Below the pieces are notes generated by a model. That model saw only the letters and a list, made by a program, of their open reading frames with translations, had not been told where the DNA came from and ran no database searches. From assembly GCA_027067895.1 (NCBI GenBank), contig JAMOUY010000236.1:1-8174 (forward strand): DNA of 8,174 nt, given 5' to 3'. Both the position numbers and the translations under genes were made by a program. Position 1 is the first letter of the stretch; each line of letters begins with the position of its first letter. This document shows positions 1-6,793 of the stretch, one piece after another. This DNA is from Acidobacteriota bacterium (lineage in GTDB: Bacteria > Acidobacteriota > Holophagae > Thermotomaculales > Thermotomaculaceae).

Positions 1-836
1 TGGAAGCGGCTGTTTACAGGACTGCCGGTTTAATTGACAACGAAATTGAAAAAATAGACAAATCAGACCCGGATTACAACCAGAAGGTTCTTGACGCAAT
101 AGGCGAATATGCGATTGAGTCTTCCGTAATCAAGGTTTTGGGCTCTGAAATGCTTGACTACGCAGTTGACGAAACATTGCAGATTCACGGCGGATACGGA
201 TTTTCCGAAGAATACCCCGCCGCAAAAATGTACAGGGATTCAAGAATTAACAGAATTTTTGAAGGAACAAACGAAATCAACAGAATTCTTATCCCCGCAA
301 TGCTTGCAAGAAAAGCATTGAAAAAAGAACTTCCTCTCTTAGAGTTTGAAAACGTAATCGTTGACGAAATCAAAAACCCGATGAAACAACCGAGACCCGC
401 TCAGGGAATTCTTGGCAACGAAGTAAGATACATTGAACTTGCAAAAAGAGTTGCAATGTTCCTTGCAGGCGTAGGAATGAAAAAATTCGGCGAAAAAATC
501 AAAAAAGAGGAAGAAGTGCTTGCTATCTTGGCAGACCTTTCAATGGGAATTTACACCGCTGAATCAGCAATTTTGAGAACAAGAAAGTATGCTGAAATGT
601 TCGGCGAAGACAAAGTCGGATTAAGAGTTGCGGCAACACAACTTTACGTAAACGAATTCCTTTCCACCGTTCCCGCACTTGCACAGAAAGCGCTGACCTA
701 CATGTTTGAAGGACAGAAACTCAAAGAGCAGACACTTGCAATCAAAACATTTATGCCGACTTACACAATAAACGAAATCGCATTGAAACAGCAGTTGGCA
801 AACTTGGTTATTGAAGAAGAAAAATATCCTTTCTAA
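1..836 (+). CDS. Acyl-CoA dehydrogenase, C-terminal part (5' end outside window)
   Basis: This flavoenzyme makes the trans-2,3 double bond in acyl-CoA, the first step of fatty-acid beta-oxidation. The frame is open from base 3 to the TAA at 834-836, so 277 residues are present and the start lies upstream. The family hallmark is plain: QIHGGYGFSEEYP, then YRDSRINRIFEGTNEINR. The Glu of FEGT (codon 261-263) sits at the position of the catalytic base Glu376 of medium-chain acyl-CoA dehydrogenase. About 180 residues follow the hallmark, including a helical segment. Short-chain family members end soon after it, whereas VLCAD/ACAD9 and Bacillus FadE-type enzymes of about 600 aa carry such an extension. 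The likely substrates are therefore long-chain acyl-CoAs, but chain length is inferred. The gene ends just before a strong terminator and so closes its own operon. Internal start codons such as TTG at 138 are not the true start, because conserved sequence continues upstream. Confidence 0.93.
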   Translation, partial: EAAVYRTAGLIDNEIEKIDKSDPDYNQKVLDAIGEYAIESSVIKVLGSEMLDYAVDETLQIHGGYGFSEEYPAAKMYRDSRINRIFEGTNEINRILIPAMLARKALKKELPLLEFENVIVDEIKNPMKQPRPAQGILGNEVRYIELAKRVAMFLAGVGMKKFGEKIKKEEEVLAILADLSMGIYTAESAILRTRKYAEMFGEDKVGLRVAATQLYVNEFLSTVPALAQKALTYMFEGQKLKEQTLAIKTFMPTYTINEIALKQQLANLVIEEEKYPF

Positions 837-869
837 TCCTCCTCCTCTTACTTTTATCGGTAAGAATTT

Positions 870-904
870 GGCGTCGGTTTGACACCGGCGCCGCTTTTTT
901 TATT
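870..904 (+). terminator. Rho-independent terminator after the acyl-CoA dehydrogenase gene
   Basis: A nine-pair stem, GGCGTCGGT at 870-878 with ACCGGCGCC at 884-892 (one G-T pair), encloses the 5-base loop TTGAC. It is followed by seven T at 895-901. It lies 33 bases after the stop codon and is the most GC-rich spot of the intergenic region, as expected for an intrinsic terminator on the plus strand. Confidence 0.9.
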
Positions 905-1005
905 TTGACAACTACTCTATCCTTTTACTCTTTCACATATGTTTTTCCAAAACCACAACTCATTGCAGAAAAAGGTAACAAACATCACAATTTTTTTGAA
1001 ATTTT

Positions 1006-1034
1006 CTGAAATCATAAACAAAAAAGATTATAAT
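1006..1034 (+). promoter_or_regulatory. Putative sigma-70-type promoter of the mlaEFD-radA operon
   Basis: There is a perfect -10 hexamer, TATAAT, at 1029-1034. A 4-of-6 match to the -35 hexamer, CTGAAA, lies at 1006-1011 with the ideal 17-base spacer. The surrounding DNA is strongly A/T-rich, including a T7 run at 991-997 that could act as an UP-like element. Transcription would start near 1041 and leave a leader of about 55 bases before mlaE. The assignment rests on motif and spacing only. Confidence 0.65.
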
Positions 1035-1095
1035 ATTGTAACTAAAAGGGAAAAAGGTTATTCTTATATGAAGAAATTTTGCAATGAGGGGATAA

Positions 1096-1863
1096 ATGAA
1101 GTGGCTTGAAAAAATAGGAAAATGGGTGTTAAACGGCGCAAGCGCAAGCGGAGATTACGCAATACTGAACGCTCAAACCTTCAAATATTTCTTTAAAAGG
1201 CCGTTTGACATAAAAAATCTCTTTAAACAAATGGAAAGAATAGGCGTAAATTCCCTTCCGGTGGTTTTGATTACCGCACTGTTTACGGGAATGGTATTAG
1301 CACTGCAAACCTATGCAGGATTCAAAAGGTTTCAGGCGGAATCCATGGTGGGAGCGCTTGTGGGAATTGCGCTTTCAAGGGAACTTGCCCCGGTTTTGAC
1401 AGGCTTAATGGTTGCGGGAAGAATAGGCTCTTCAATAGCGGCTGAAATCGGGACAATGCGAGTTACAGAACAGATTGACGCTCTTGAAGTTATGGGAGTT
1501 GACCCGGTGCACTACCTTTTTGTCCCGAGAGTGCTTGCAGGCACTTTAATGCTTCCCCTTCTTGTGGGACTTGCCGACTTAATAGGAATTTACGGAGGCC
1601 ACTTCCTTGTTGTCAACCTGTTTCACGAAAACCCGTACCTTTACATGAAAAACGTTTACCAATACACCGAAACGTGGGACGTTGTAAGCGGTTTAATAAA
1701 ATCATTCGCTTTCGGATACATAATAGCGTCGGTCGGATGCTACAAAGGATTAAGAACGAGAGGCGGCGCCGAAGGCGTCGGACGCGCCACAACCGAGGCT
1801 GTGGTTTTGGCGTCTTTAACAATTTTGATTGCCGACTTCTTCCTGTCAAAATTACTGTTTTAA
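1096..1863 (+). CDS. mlaE: MlaE-type ABC transporter permease (phospholipid transport)
   Basis: This is the inner-membrane permease of the Mla/MCE lipid transporter, which moves phospholipid between inner and outer membrane. Its 255 aa match the usual length of about 260. Residues 96-134 carry the family signature: ELAPVLTGLMVAGRIGSS, then AAEIGTMRVTEQIDALEVMG. An amphipathic N-terminal stretch comes first. Hydrophobic segments lie near 54-72, 85-107, 140-170, 195-215 and 232-250. The motif GCYKGLRTRGGAEGVGRAT near 215-233, common in this family, precedes the last membrane segment. The start is the ATG after GAGGGG at 1086-1091; the 4-base spacing is short. The next gene is the cognate ATPase, 9 bases on, and the MCE subunit follows. 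No MlaB-like STAS protein or MlaC is encoded nearby, so the transporter may work without them or use distant genes. Confidence 0.95.
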   Translation: MKWLEKIGKWVLNGASASGDYAILNAQTFKYFFKRPFDIKNLFKQMERIGVNSLPVVLITALFTGMVLALQTYAGFKRFQAESMVGALVGIALSRELAPVLTGLMVAGRIGSSIAAEIGTMRVTEQIDALEVMGVDPVHYLFVPRVLAGTLMLPLLVGLADLIGIYGGHFLVVNLFHENPYLYMKNVYQYTETWDVVSGLIKSFAFGYIIASVGCYKGLRTRGGAEGVGRATTEAVVLASLTILIADFFLSKLLF

Positions 1864-1868
1864 GGCGG
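1862..1868 (+). promoter_or_regulatory. Ribosome binding site of mlaF, overlapping the mlaE stop
   Basis: AAGGCGG begins inside the mlaE stop codon (TAA 1861-1863) and lies 4 bases before the mlaF ATG at 1873. Ribosomes ending mlaE would sit on this site, so the two genes are probably translationally coupled. That would keep permease and ATPase in balance. Confidence 0.6.
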
Positions 1869-1872
1869 ATTT

Positions 1873-2622
1873 ATGAGTTTGATTAGACTTGAAAACATTT
1901 ACAAAAGTTTCGGACAGAAAAAGGTTTTAGACGGATTAAACCTTGAAATAGAAAAGGGAGAATCCCTCGTCATACTTGGCGGCTCGGGAACGGGAAAATC
2001 CGTTCTTTTAAAGCACATAATCGGACTCTTAAAACCCGATAAAGGAAAAGTTTTTATAGAGGGAAAAGACGCAACAAACCTATCAAGAAAAGAATGGTAC
2101 GAAATAAGAAAAAAATTCGGAATGGCGTTTCAGGAAGCGGCTCTTTTTGATTTTATGAACGTTTACGAAAACGTTGCATTCCCTTTGAGAAGACACACAA
2201 ATTACACTGAGAAACAGATTGAAAAAAGGGTGCTTGAATGCCTTGAACTTGTAGGATTGTCGGGAAATGAAAAACTTATGCCTTCCGAACTTTCGGGAGG
2301 AATGAGAAGAAGAGCGGGTTTTGCAAGGGCAATTGCGCTAAACCCCGAAATTCTGCTTTTTGACGAGCCTACAACGGGGCTTGACCCTATTTTAACGGAC
2401 CAAATTGACAACGTAATAAACGATTTGAGAAATTCCCTTGACGTTACTTGCGTAACGATTACCCACGACATGGTTTCCGCATTTGACATAGCGGACAAAA
2501 TAGCAATGCTTTATCAGGGGAAAATCATATTCAAAGGAACACCGGAAGAATTTATGAAAAGCGAACTTGAAGTAATTAAAAAATTCTTAAAAGGAAGAAT
2601 TTGCGAGGAAAAAACAAATTAA
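1873..2622 (+). CDS. mlaF: MlaF-type ABC transporter ATPase (phospholipid transport)
   Basis: This cytoplasmic ATPase powers the MlaE permease. All nucleotide-binding motifs of an active ABC ATPase are intact in its 249 aa. They are Walker A GGSGTGKS at 36-43, Q-loop Gln87 in MAFQEAALFDFMNV, signature LSGGM at 140-144 followed by RRRAGFARA, Walker B ILLFDE at 160-165 with catalytic Glu165, the D-loop around GLD at 169-171, and switch His198 in ITHDM. The Met after LSGG and the QEAALFDFMNVYENV segment are typical of MlaF/Mkl rather than of amino-acid or lipoprotein importers. The C-terminus near 225-249 is short. E. coli MlaF has a C-terminal tail that binds MlaB across the dimer. No MlaB gene is visible here, so that contact cannot be judged. 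Start ATG 1873 is supported by AAGGCGG. Confidence 0.96.
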   Translation: MSLIRLENIYKSFGQKKVLDGLNLEIEKGESLVILGGSGTGKSVLLKHIIGLLKPDKGKVFIEGKDATNLSRKEWYEIRKKFGMAFQEAALFDFMNVYENVAFPLRRHTNYTEKQIEKRVLECLELVGLSGNEKLMPSELSGGMRRRAGFARAIALNPEILLFDEPTTGLDPILTDQIDNVINDLRNSLDVTCVTITHDMVSAFDIADKIAMLYQGKIIFKGTPEEFMKSELEVIKKFLKGRICEEKTN

Positions 2623-2625
2623 AAT

Positions 2626-2635
2626 AAAGAGGTGA
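2626..2635 (+). promoter_or_regulatory. Strong ribosome binding site of mlaD
   Basis: AAAGAGGTGA lies 3 bases before the ATG at 2639 and closely matches the consensus Shine-Dalgarno sequence. It is the best such site in the mla operon. MlaD assembles as a hexamer per MlaE dimer in characterised systems, so stronger initiation here would make sense; that link is inference. Confidence 0.6.
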
Positions 2636-2638
2636 AAT

Positions 2639-4114
2639 ATGAACAGTGAGGCAAAAGTCGGTTTATTCTTTATTATCGCCATCGTGATTATCTGCTTTTT
2701 AATAATCAAAACCGGACAGTTTGACTTTTTCGGAGGCAAAAAAACATATCAAATAAGTGCGGTTTTGACTACTGCATCAGGGCTTGACACCCACACAGAC
2801 GTAAGAATGGCGGGAGTAAAGATAGGAACGGTAAAAGACATCAAACTGAAAGACGGAAAAGCGCTTGTCATTCTTGACATCTACAAAGACGTTGAACTTC
2901 CGGCAGGCTCAATTGTCAAAGTTACCTCAAAGGGAATTTTGGGAGACAAATACATTGAGATTATTCCCGGCCAAGGCGGGGGAAAAGTTGCGGAAAACTC
3001 TACCCTTCCGACAGAAAAAACCGTTACGGTTGACGACATAATGACGGTTGTTTACAACGTTGCAACAGACTTGAAAAAGATTACCGAAAGTTTGAGCAAC
3101 ACAATAGGCACCAAGAAAGGCGAGCAACAAATCGCAGAAATTATTGAAAATATCCAAAAAATCACCGAGGATTTAAGGGAAATCACTTCAAGAAACAAAG
3201 ACAACTTTACCGAATCAATAGACAACATAAAAGCGTTTACCGGCGATTTAAGGCAGGAAATACCTAAACTCTCTAAAAAACTTGACAGTCTCTTAACCAA
3301 TCTTGACAGCGTTGTAAAAGAAAACAAGGGGGATTTCAGGGAAACAATAGTAAACGCAAAGGAAAGCACCAAAAAGTTAAGCAAAACGCTTGACTATGTT
3401 GAAAGCATTGCAAAGAAAATTGACGACGGCAAAGGAACAATAGGAATGCTTGTAAACGACGACACGACAGGGAAAAACCTTAACGACACGTTGATTTCTT
3501 TCAAAAACGCAATGGATTCGGCAGCGGATTATCTAAACGCATTCAAAAACACCGGCGTTTATCTCGGATTTAAAAGCGAGTATATGTTTGACATCTCGGA
3601 TTCAAAAAGTTATTTTACCGTTGACATTGTGCCGAACACAAAAAGATACTACCAAATCCAAATTGTTGACAGCCCATACGGAAAAGTAAGCGAAAACTCA
3701 TTTCAGCACATAATTACAAACGCAGACGGCACAATCAGGGACGAATATACTGAAACAATAATCTCAAACAGAGACGCACTTAAATTCAGTGCAACAATAG
3801 GACAGCAATTCGGAGATTTCTTGGTAAAAGTGGGAATGATTGAATCAAAGGGCGGGTTCGGACTATCCTACCTTCCCAAAGGATTTGACGGCAAACTTTC
3901 TTTCACAATAGACGCTTGGGATTTCAGCAGGGAAAACGATTTAAGTCCCCACGTGAAAGTTTTTGCAAGATATAGATTTTACAAAGACTTCTTCTTTACC
4001 GCGGGAGCGGACGACGTTTTTGAAAGCGATTATTCCCAATACTTTGTCGGTGTAGGTATAAGGTTTAGGGACGACTACTTTAAAACTTTGCTTTCAAACG
4101 TAAGCATAAGATAA
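2639..4114 (+). CDS. mlaD: MlaD-like MCE-domain protein with long helical region and beta-rich C-terminal domain
   Basis: This is the lipid-binding periplasmic subunit of the transporter. Residues 7-23 form one hydrophobic membrane anchor. Residues 36-111 form one MCE domain, with VRMAGVKIGTV at 55-65 and GILGDKYIEI at 99-108, the counterpart of GLLGEQYL in E. coli MlaD. Residues 130-305 are mostly helical and polar, with two related blocks (starting near 186 and 229) and the motif DDGKGTIGMLVND at 262-274 that recurs in long MCE proteins. Residues 306-491 are rich in alternating polar/aromatic strands such as VKVFARYRFYKDFFFTAGA and YFVGVGIRF, as in outer-membrane beta-barrels. E. coli MlaD is only about 183 aa, so this protein is 2.7 times longer. 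A tail of this kind has been described, as far as I recall, for MlaD of the diderm Firmicute Veillonella parvula, where it spans the envelope. The barrel here is inferred from strand pattern. radA follows 7 bases later. Confidence 0.9.
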   Translation: MNSEAKVGLFFIIAIVIICFLIIKTGQFDFFGGKKTYQISAVLTTASGLDTHTDVRMAGVKIGTVKDIKLKDGKALVILDIYKDVELPAGSIVKVTSKGILGDKYIEIIPGQGGGKVAENSTLPTEKTVTVDDIMTVVYNVATDLKKITESLSNTIGTKKGEQQIAEIIENIQKITEDLREITSRNKDNFTESIDNIKAFTGDLRQEIPKLSKKLDSLLTNLDSVVKENKGDFRETIVNAKESTKKLSKTLDYVESIAKKIDDGKGTIGMLVNDDTTGKNLNDTLISFKNAMDSAADYLNAFKNTGVYLGFKSEYMFDISDSKSYFTVDIVPNTKRYYQIQIVDSPYGKVSENSFQHIITNADGTIRDEYTETIISNRDALKFSATIGQQFGDFLVKVGMIESKGGFGLSYLPKGFDGKLSFTIDAWDFSRENDLSPHVKVFARYRFYKDFFFTAGADDVFESDYSQYFVGVGIRFRDDYFKTLLSNVSIR

Positions 4115-4121
4115 TAAGTTA

Positions 4122-5483
4122 ATGGCAAAAAACACTTTCTTTGAATGCGAACATTGCGGCTATAAATCAAGAAAATGGCTTGGAAAGTGTCCCGACTGCG
4201 GGGCATGGAATTCGTTTTTAGAGATAAAGGAAGAAAGCAAAAAGAAAAACAGAAAAAACATCTCGCTTTCAGGGGAATCTGCCAATCCCAAGCCAATAAA
4301 CCAAGTAAATTCGGCAGACTATTCAAGAATAAAAACGGGGATAGAGGAATTTGACAGAGTTTTGGGAGGCGGATTTGTTCCCGGTTCGTTAACGCTGTTG
4401 GGCGGAGAACCGGGAATAGGAAAATCAACGCTTATGCTTCAAATATCCAAAAACATTGCGGAAAAAGGGCAAGTTTTATACGTTTCGGGAGAAGAATCCC
4501 CTTCCCAGATAAAACTCAGGGCTGAAAGAATAAAGGCGGTAAGCCAAAACATACTTTTGTCCGGGGAAGTTGTGCTTGAAAACATAATTGAACAGATAGA
4601 AAAAACAAAACCCCTTTTCGTGGTTGTAGATTCAATTCAGACAATATTTTCTTCCGAACTAAATTCCGCCCCGGGCACCGTTTCCCAAATAAGAGAAACC
4701 ACTTCCAGACTGCTATTTTACGCAAAAAACTCTGGCATTCCCATAATGATTATCGGCCATATTACAAAAGAGGGAGCAATTGCGGGACCGAAAACGCTTG
4801 AACACATTGTTGACACAGTTTTATACTTTGAGGGAGACAGATTTCAGTCAAGAAGAATTGTCCGAGCCATAAAAAACAGATTCGGCTCAACAAACGAACT
4901 CGGGCTTTTTGAAATGACTTCCGAAGGGCTTATTCCTGTCAGCAATCCTTCCGAGTTTTTCATAGGGGAAAGACCGGAAGACACCACAGGCTCTGCAATT
5001 GTGTGCGCAGTTGAAGGAACAAGGGCAATGCTTGTTGAGTTGCAGGCTTTGGTAAGCGAAAGCGCTTTCGGAACGCCGAGGAGAATGGCAATAGGAATTG
5101 ACATAAACAGGCTTCACCTTCTTCTCGCAATAATTGAAAAGAGGCTTGACTATCTGATAGGCAGGGACGACGTTTACATAAACGTCGCCGGAGGATTATC
5201 AATTTACGAACCGTCCGTTGACTTGGGAATAGCGTTTGCCATTGTATCAAGTTTCTTAAACAAACCGATTGATAAAGACACGGTTTTTATAGGCGAAATA
5301 GGACTTTCGGGAGAAATAAGAAGCGTGTCCGCAATAAACCAAAGACTTAATGAAGCGGCAAACATGGGATTTAAAAAAGCGATAATCCCGGACACAAAAG
5401 AAAAAATAGAATCAAAAGCGAAAAACAACATAGAATTGATAAAAGTAAAAAGCCTGAAAGAAGCCTTCAATCTGTTCTTTTAA
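4122..5483 (+). CDS. radA: DNA repair protein RadA (Sms), branch-migration ATPase
   Basis: RadA is a RecA-like hexameric helicase that extends recombination intermediates and processes branched DNA in the cytoplasm. Its 453 aa are close to E. coli RadA (460). The N-terminal zinc finger has C9-x2-C12 and C23-x2-C26 (CEHCGY, CPDCGAWNSF). Walker A GEPGIGKST is at 95-103, Walker B LFVVVD at 165-170, and the RadA-specific KNRFG motif is at 251-255. From about 280 a Lon-protease-like domain runs to the end (VEGTRAMLVELQALV, GGLSIYEPSVDLGIAFA, FIGEIGLSGEIRSV); in RadA it is structural rather than proteolytic. All expected motifs are intact. The ATG at 4122 is 7 bases after the mlaD stop with no recognisable Shine-Dalgarno sequence, which suggests re-initiation coupled to mlaD. 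No separate promoter or terminator is visible between them, so radA probably belongs to the mla transcript. No functional link to lipid transport is known. Confidence 0.97.
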   Translation: MAKNTFFECEHCGYKSRKWLGKCPDCGAWNSFLEIKEESKKKNRKNISLSGESANPKPINQVNSADYSRIKTGIEEFDRVLGGGFVPGSLTLLGGEPGIGKSTLMLQISKNIAEKGQVLYVSGEESPSQIKLRAERIKAVSQNILLSGEVVLENIIEQIEKTKPLFVVVDSIQTIFSSELNSAPGTVSQIRETTSRLLFYAKNSGIPIMIIGHITKEGAIAGPKTLEHIVDTVLYFEGDRFQSRRIVRAIKNRFGSTNELGLFEMTSEGLIPVSNPSEFFIGERPEDTTGSAIVCAVEGTRAMLVELQALVSESAFGTPRRMAIGIDINRLHLLLAIIEKRLDYLIGRDDVYINVAGGLSIYEPSVDLGIAFAIVSSFLNKPIDKDTVFIGEIGLSGEIRSVSAINQRLNEAANMGFKKAIIPDTKEKIESKAKNNIELIKVKSLKEAFNLFF

Positions 5484-5508
5484 ATAAACAACAACCGTGT
5501 GATAAAAT
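5480..5508 (+). promoter_or_regulatory. Candidate extended -10 promoter of the queF-speB operon
   Basis: TGATAAAAT at 5500-5508 combines the TGn extension with a 5-of-6 -10 hexamer, TAAAAT at 5503-5508. The -35 position 17 bases upstream (TTAAAT, 5480-5485, overlapping the radA stop) is weak, as is usual for extended -10 promoters. Transcription would begin near 5515, leaving about 23 bases before queF. No hairpin terminator separates radA from this site, so read-through from radA also remains possible. Confidence 0.4.
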
Positions 5509-5537
5509 AAAAATCTAAAAAATTTAAGGGGGAAATT

Positions 5538-5966
5538 ATGCCGGAAGCGGAAGGACTGATACTGCCTTTTGACGGAAAAGAAAAAATAAAAAAGGATTAC
5601 CTTGAAACGATAGACTTTGACGGAAAGCCTCAACTTATAACCTATTCAACCGACGAATTTTCCGCAGTCTGCCCTTTTTCAGGACTGCCAGACATTGCAA
5701 CCGTCGTAGTCAAATACATTCCCGACGGAAAAATCGTTGAATTAAAATCCTTAAAATACTACTTCATATCTTTCAGAAACGTAGGCGTTTATCAGGAAGA
5801 AGCAACATCCATTATTTTCAATGACTTAAAAGAATTGCTTAAACCGAAATTTTTAAGCGTTTACACAAAATACAACATTCGCGGCGGAATTGAGGCCGAA
5901 TGCTATATTGAAACCGAAAACGAAAAAGAGGCTTTGAAAAAATACGTCCACGAGGGAAAACAATGA
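5538..5966 (+). CDS. queF: NADPH-dependent 7-cyano-7-deazaguanine reductase (short QueF)
   Basis: QueF reduces the nitrile of preQ0 to the aminomethyl group of preQ1, a late precursor of the tRNA base queuosine, using two NADPH. At 142 aa it is the short unimodular type (Bacillus subtilis form about 165 aa), not the two-domain E. coli type. The catalytic Cys is C45 in [12 protein letters not shown], with the proton-donor Asp at D52. The QueF signature [14 protein letters not shown] covers 68-81. Glu87 aligns with the substrate-binding Glu97 of the Bacillus enzyme. The neighbouring His96 of that enzyme appears as Gln86 here (NVGVYQEEA). IRGGIEAE near 115-122 is the usual distal motif. Start ATG 5538 follows AAGGGGG at 5526-5532. 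The stop overlaps the speB start by 4 bases (ATGA), giving tight coupling. No preQ1 riboswitch-like sequence is evident in the 54-base gap upstream. Confidence 0.93.
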   Translation: MPEAEGLILPFDGKEKIKKDYLETIDFDGKPQLITYSTDEFSAVCPFSGLPDIATVVVKYIPDGKIVELKSLKYYFISFRNVGVYQEEATSIIFNDLKELLKPKFLSVYTKYNIRGGIEAECYIETENEKEALKKYVHEGKQ

Positions 5967-6793
5967 GGTTTATGGGAAGCAAAAAAAACATTGAAAACTG
6001 CAAAATAGTTTTAAGGGGCTATCCCTTTGACGGCACCGCCTCTTTCAAATCGGGACAGAGATTTGCCCCTGCGGACATAAGGCTTAATTCGGAAGGGATT
6101 GAAACCTATTCCCCGTTTTTTGACATAGACATTGAAAGCGACATTGATTTTTTTGACGCAAAAGATTTGTCCCTTCCATTCGGAAATACCGAAAAAGCAC
6201 TTGAAATGATTGAAGAAGACGCAAAAAAATACTTTGAAAGCGGACACATACTTTTCGGTATAGGCGGAGAGCATTTGATAACTTTGCCTCTTGTAAAAGC
6301 CTGCCATTCCGTTTACCCGGATTTGCATCTTATACACCTTGACGCCCATGCGGATTTAAGGGACAAATATTTGGGAGAAAAACTCTCTCACGCAACAGTT
6401 ATGAGACGCATACTTGATTTTCTCCCAACAGACAGGTTTCACCAATTTTTCATTCGCTCGGGAACAAAAGAAGAGTTTGAGTTTATGAGAAAAAACAAAA
6501 CCTTGAAAAGAAATCCCGAAAACACTGTTAAACTTATTGGGAAAAAAACGCCGGTTTACATCAGCATAGATATGGACGTGCTTGACCCTTCCGCTTTTCC
6601 CGGAACCGGAACGCCTGAGCCGGGTGGAATTGACTTCAACACATTGATAGACACTCTTTCAAGGTTTAAAGAATTAAACATTGTCGGAATTGACTTTACC
6701 GAACTTTCGCCGGATATTGACAACACGGTTATTTCAACAATTACGGCATGCAAAATCATAAGAGAGTGCATGGGGGTAATCAATGGAAAATAA
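5963..6793 (+). CDS. speB: Agmatinase / ureohydrolase family protein, probable SpeB
   Basis: It probably hydrolyses agmatine to putrescine and urea in the cytoplasm, using a two-manganese centre. All six metal ligands of the ureohydrolase fold are visible in the 276 aa: H104 (GGEH), D127, H129 and D131 (LDAHADL), and D203 and D205 (SIDMDVLDP). Downstream are the family motif GTGTPEPGG at 214-222 and Glu247 (FTELSP), which aligns with the guanidinium-binding Glu of arginase. SHATVMRR at 142-149 and the [10 protein letters not shown] segment at 165-174 are typical of agmatinase-like rather than arginase-like members. Arginase or another guanidino-substrate enzyme cannot be excluded from sequence alone. 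The next two genes fit salvage of MTA, the by-product of polyamine synthesis, and this favours agmatinase. No arginine decarboxylase lies in the window. The start overlaps queF by 4 bases with GAGGGA at 5952-5957; a second ATG at 5972 is possible but less well spaced. The end overlaps the next gene by 11 bases. Confidence 0.88.
   Translation: MRFMGSKKNIENCKIVLRGYPFDGTASFKSGQRFAPADIRLNSEGIETYSPFFDIDIESDIDFFDAKDLSLPFGNTEKALEMIEEDAKKYFESGHILFGIGGEHLITLPLVKACHSVYPDLHLIHLDAHADLRDKYLGEKLSHATVMRRILDFLPTDRFHQFFIRSGTKEEFEFMRKNKTLKRNPENTVKLIGKKTPVYISIDMDVLDPSAFPGTGTPEPGGIDFNTLIDTLSRFKELNIVGIDFTELSPDIDNTVISTITACKIIRECMGVINGK

Noticed and set aside
185..373. Antisense open frame over the acyl-CoA dehydrogenase
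   Set aside because: It is the reverse complement of the strongly conserved FAD-enzyme signature, with no ribosome site or homology to suggest a gene.
905..941. Perfect -35 hexamer TTGACA at 905-910 as a second mla operon promoter
   Set aside because: No acceptable -10 hexamer lies 16-18 bases downstream, and the hexamer abuts the terminator T-tract. The promoter with TATAAT at 1029 is much better.
1763..1792. GC-rich patch with short inverted pieces in mlaE, similar to the terminator stem
   Set aside because: It encodes the conserved GGAEGVGRAT segment, has no T-tract, and its base composition is explained by Gly, Ala and Arg codons.
1613..1886. Antisense and alternate-frame open frames within mlaE (for example 1613-1849 minus, 1674-1886 plus)
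   Set aside because: Their translations are low-complexity, rich in Arg or hydrophobic residues, without motifs, and lie wholly over well-supported genes. They are shadows of the real frames.
4020..4062. TTGAAA (4020) and TATAAG (4057) inside the end of mlaD as a radA promoter
   Set aside because: The spacing is 31 bases, far from the 16-18 needed, and no alternative -35 fits.
5484..5537. preQ1 riboswitch ahead of queF
   Set aside because: The 54-base gap is almost all A/T with no C-rich stem-loop or pseudoknot partner. It does not resemble the preQ1 aptamer.
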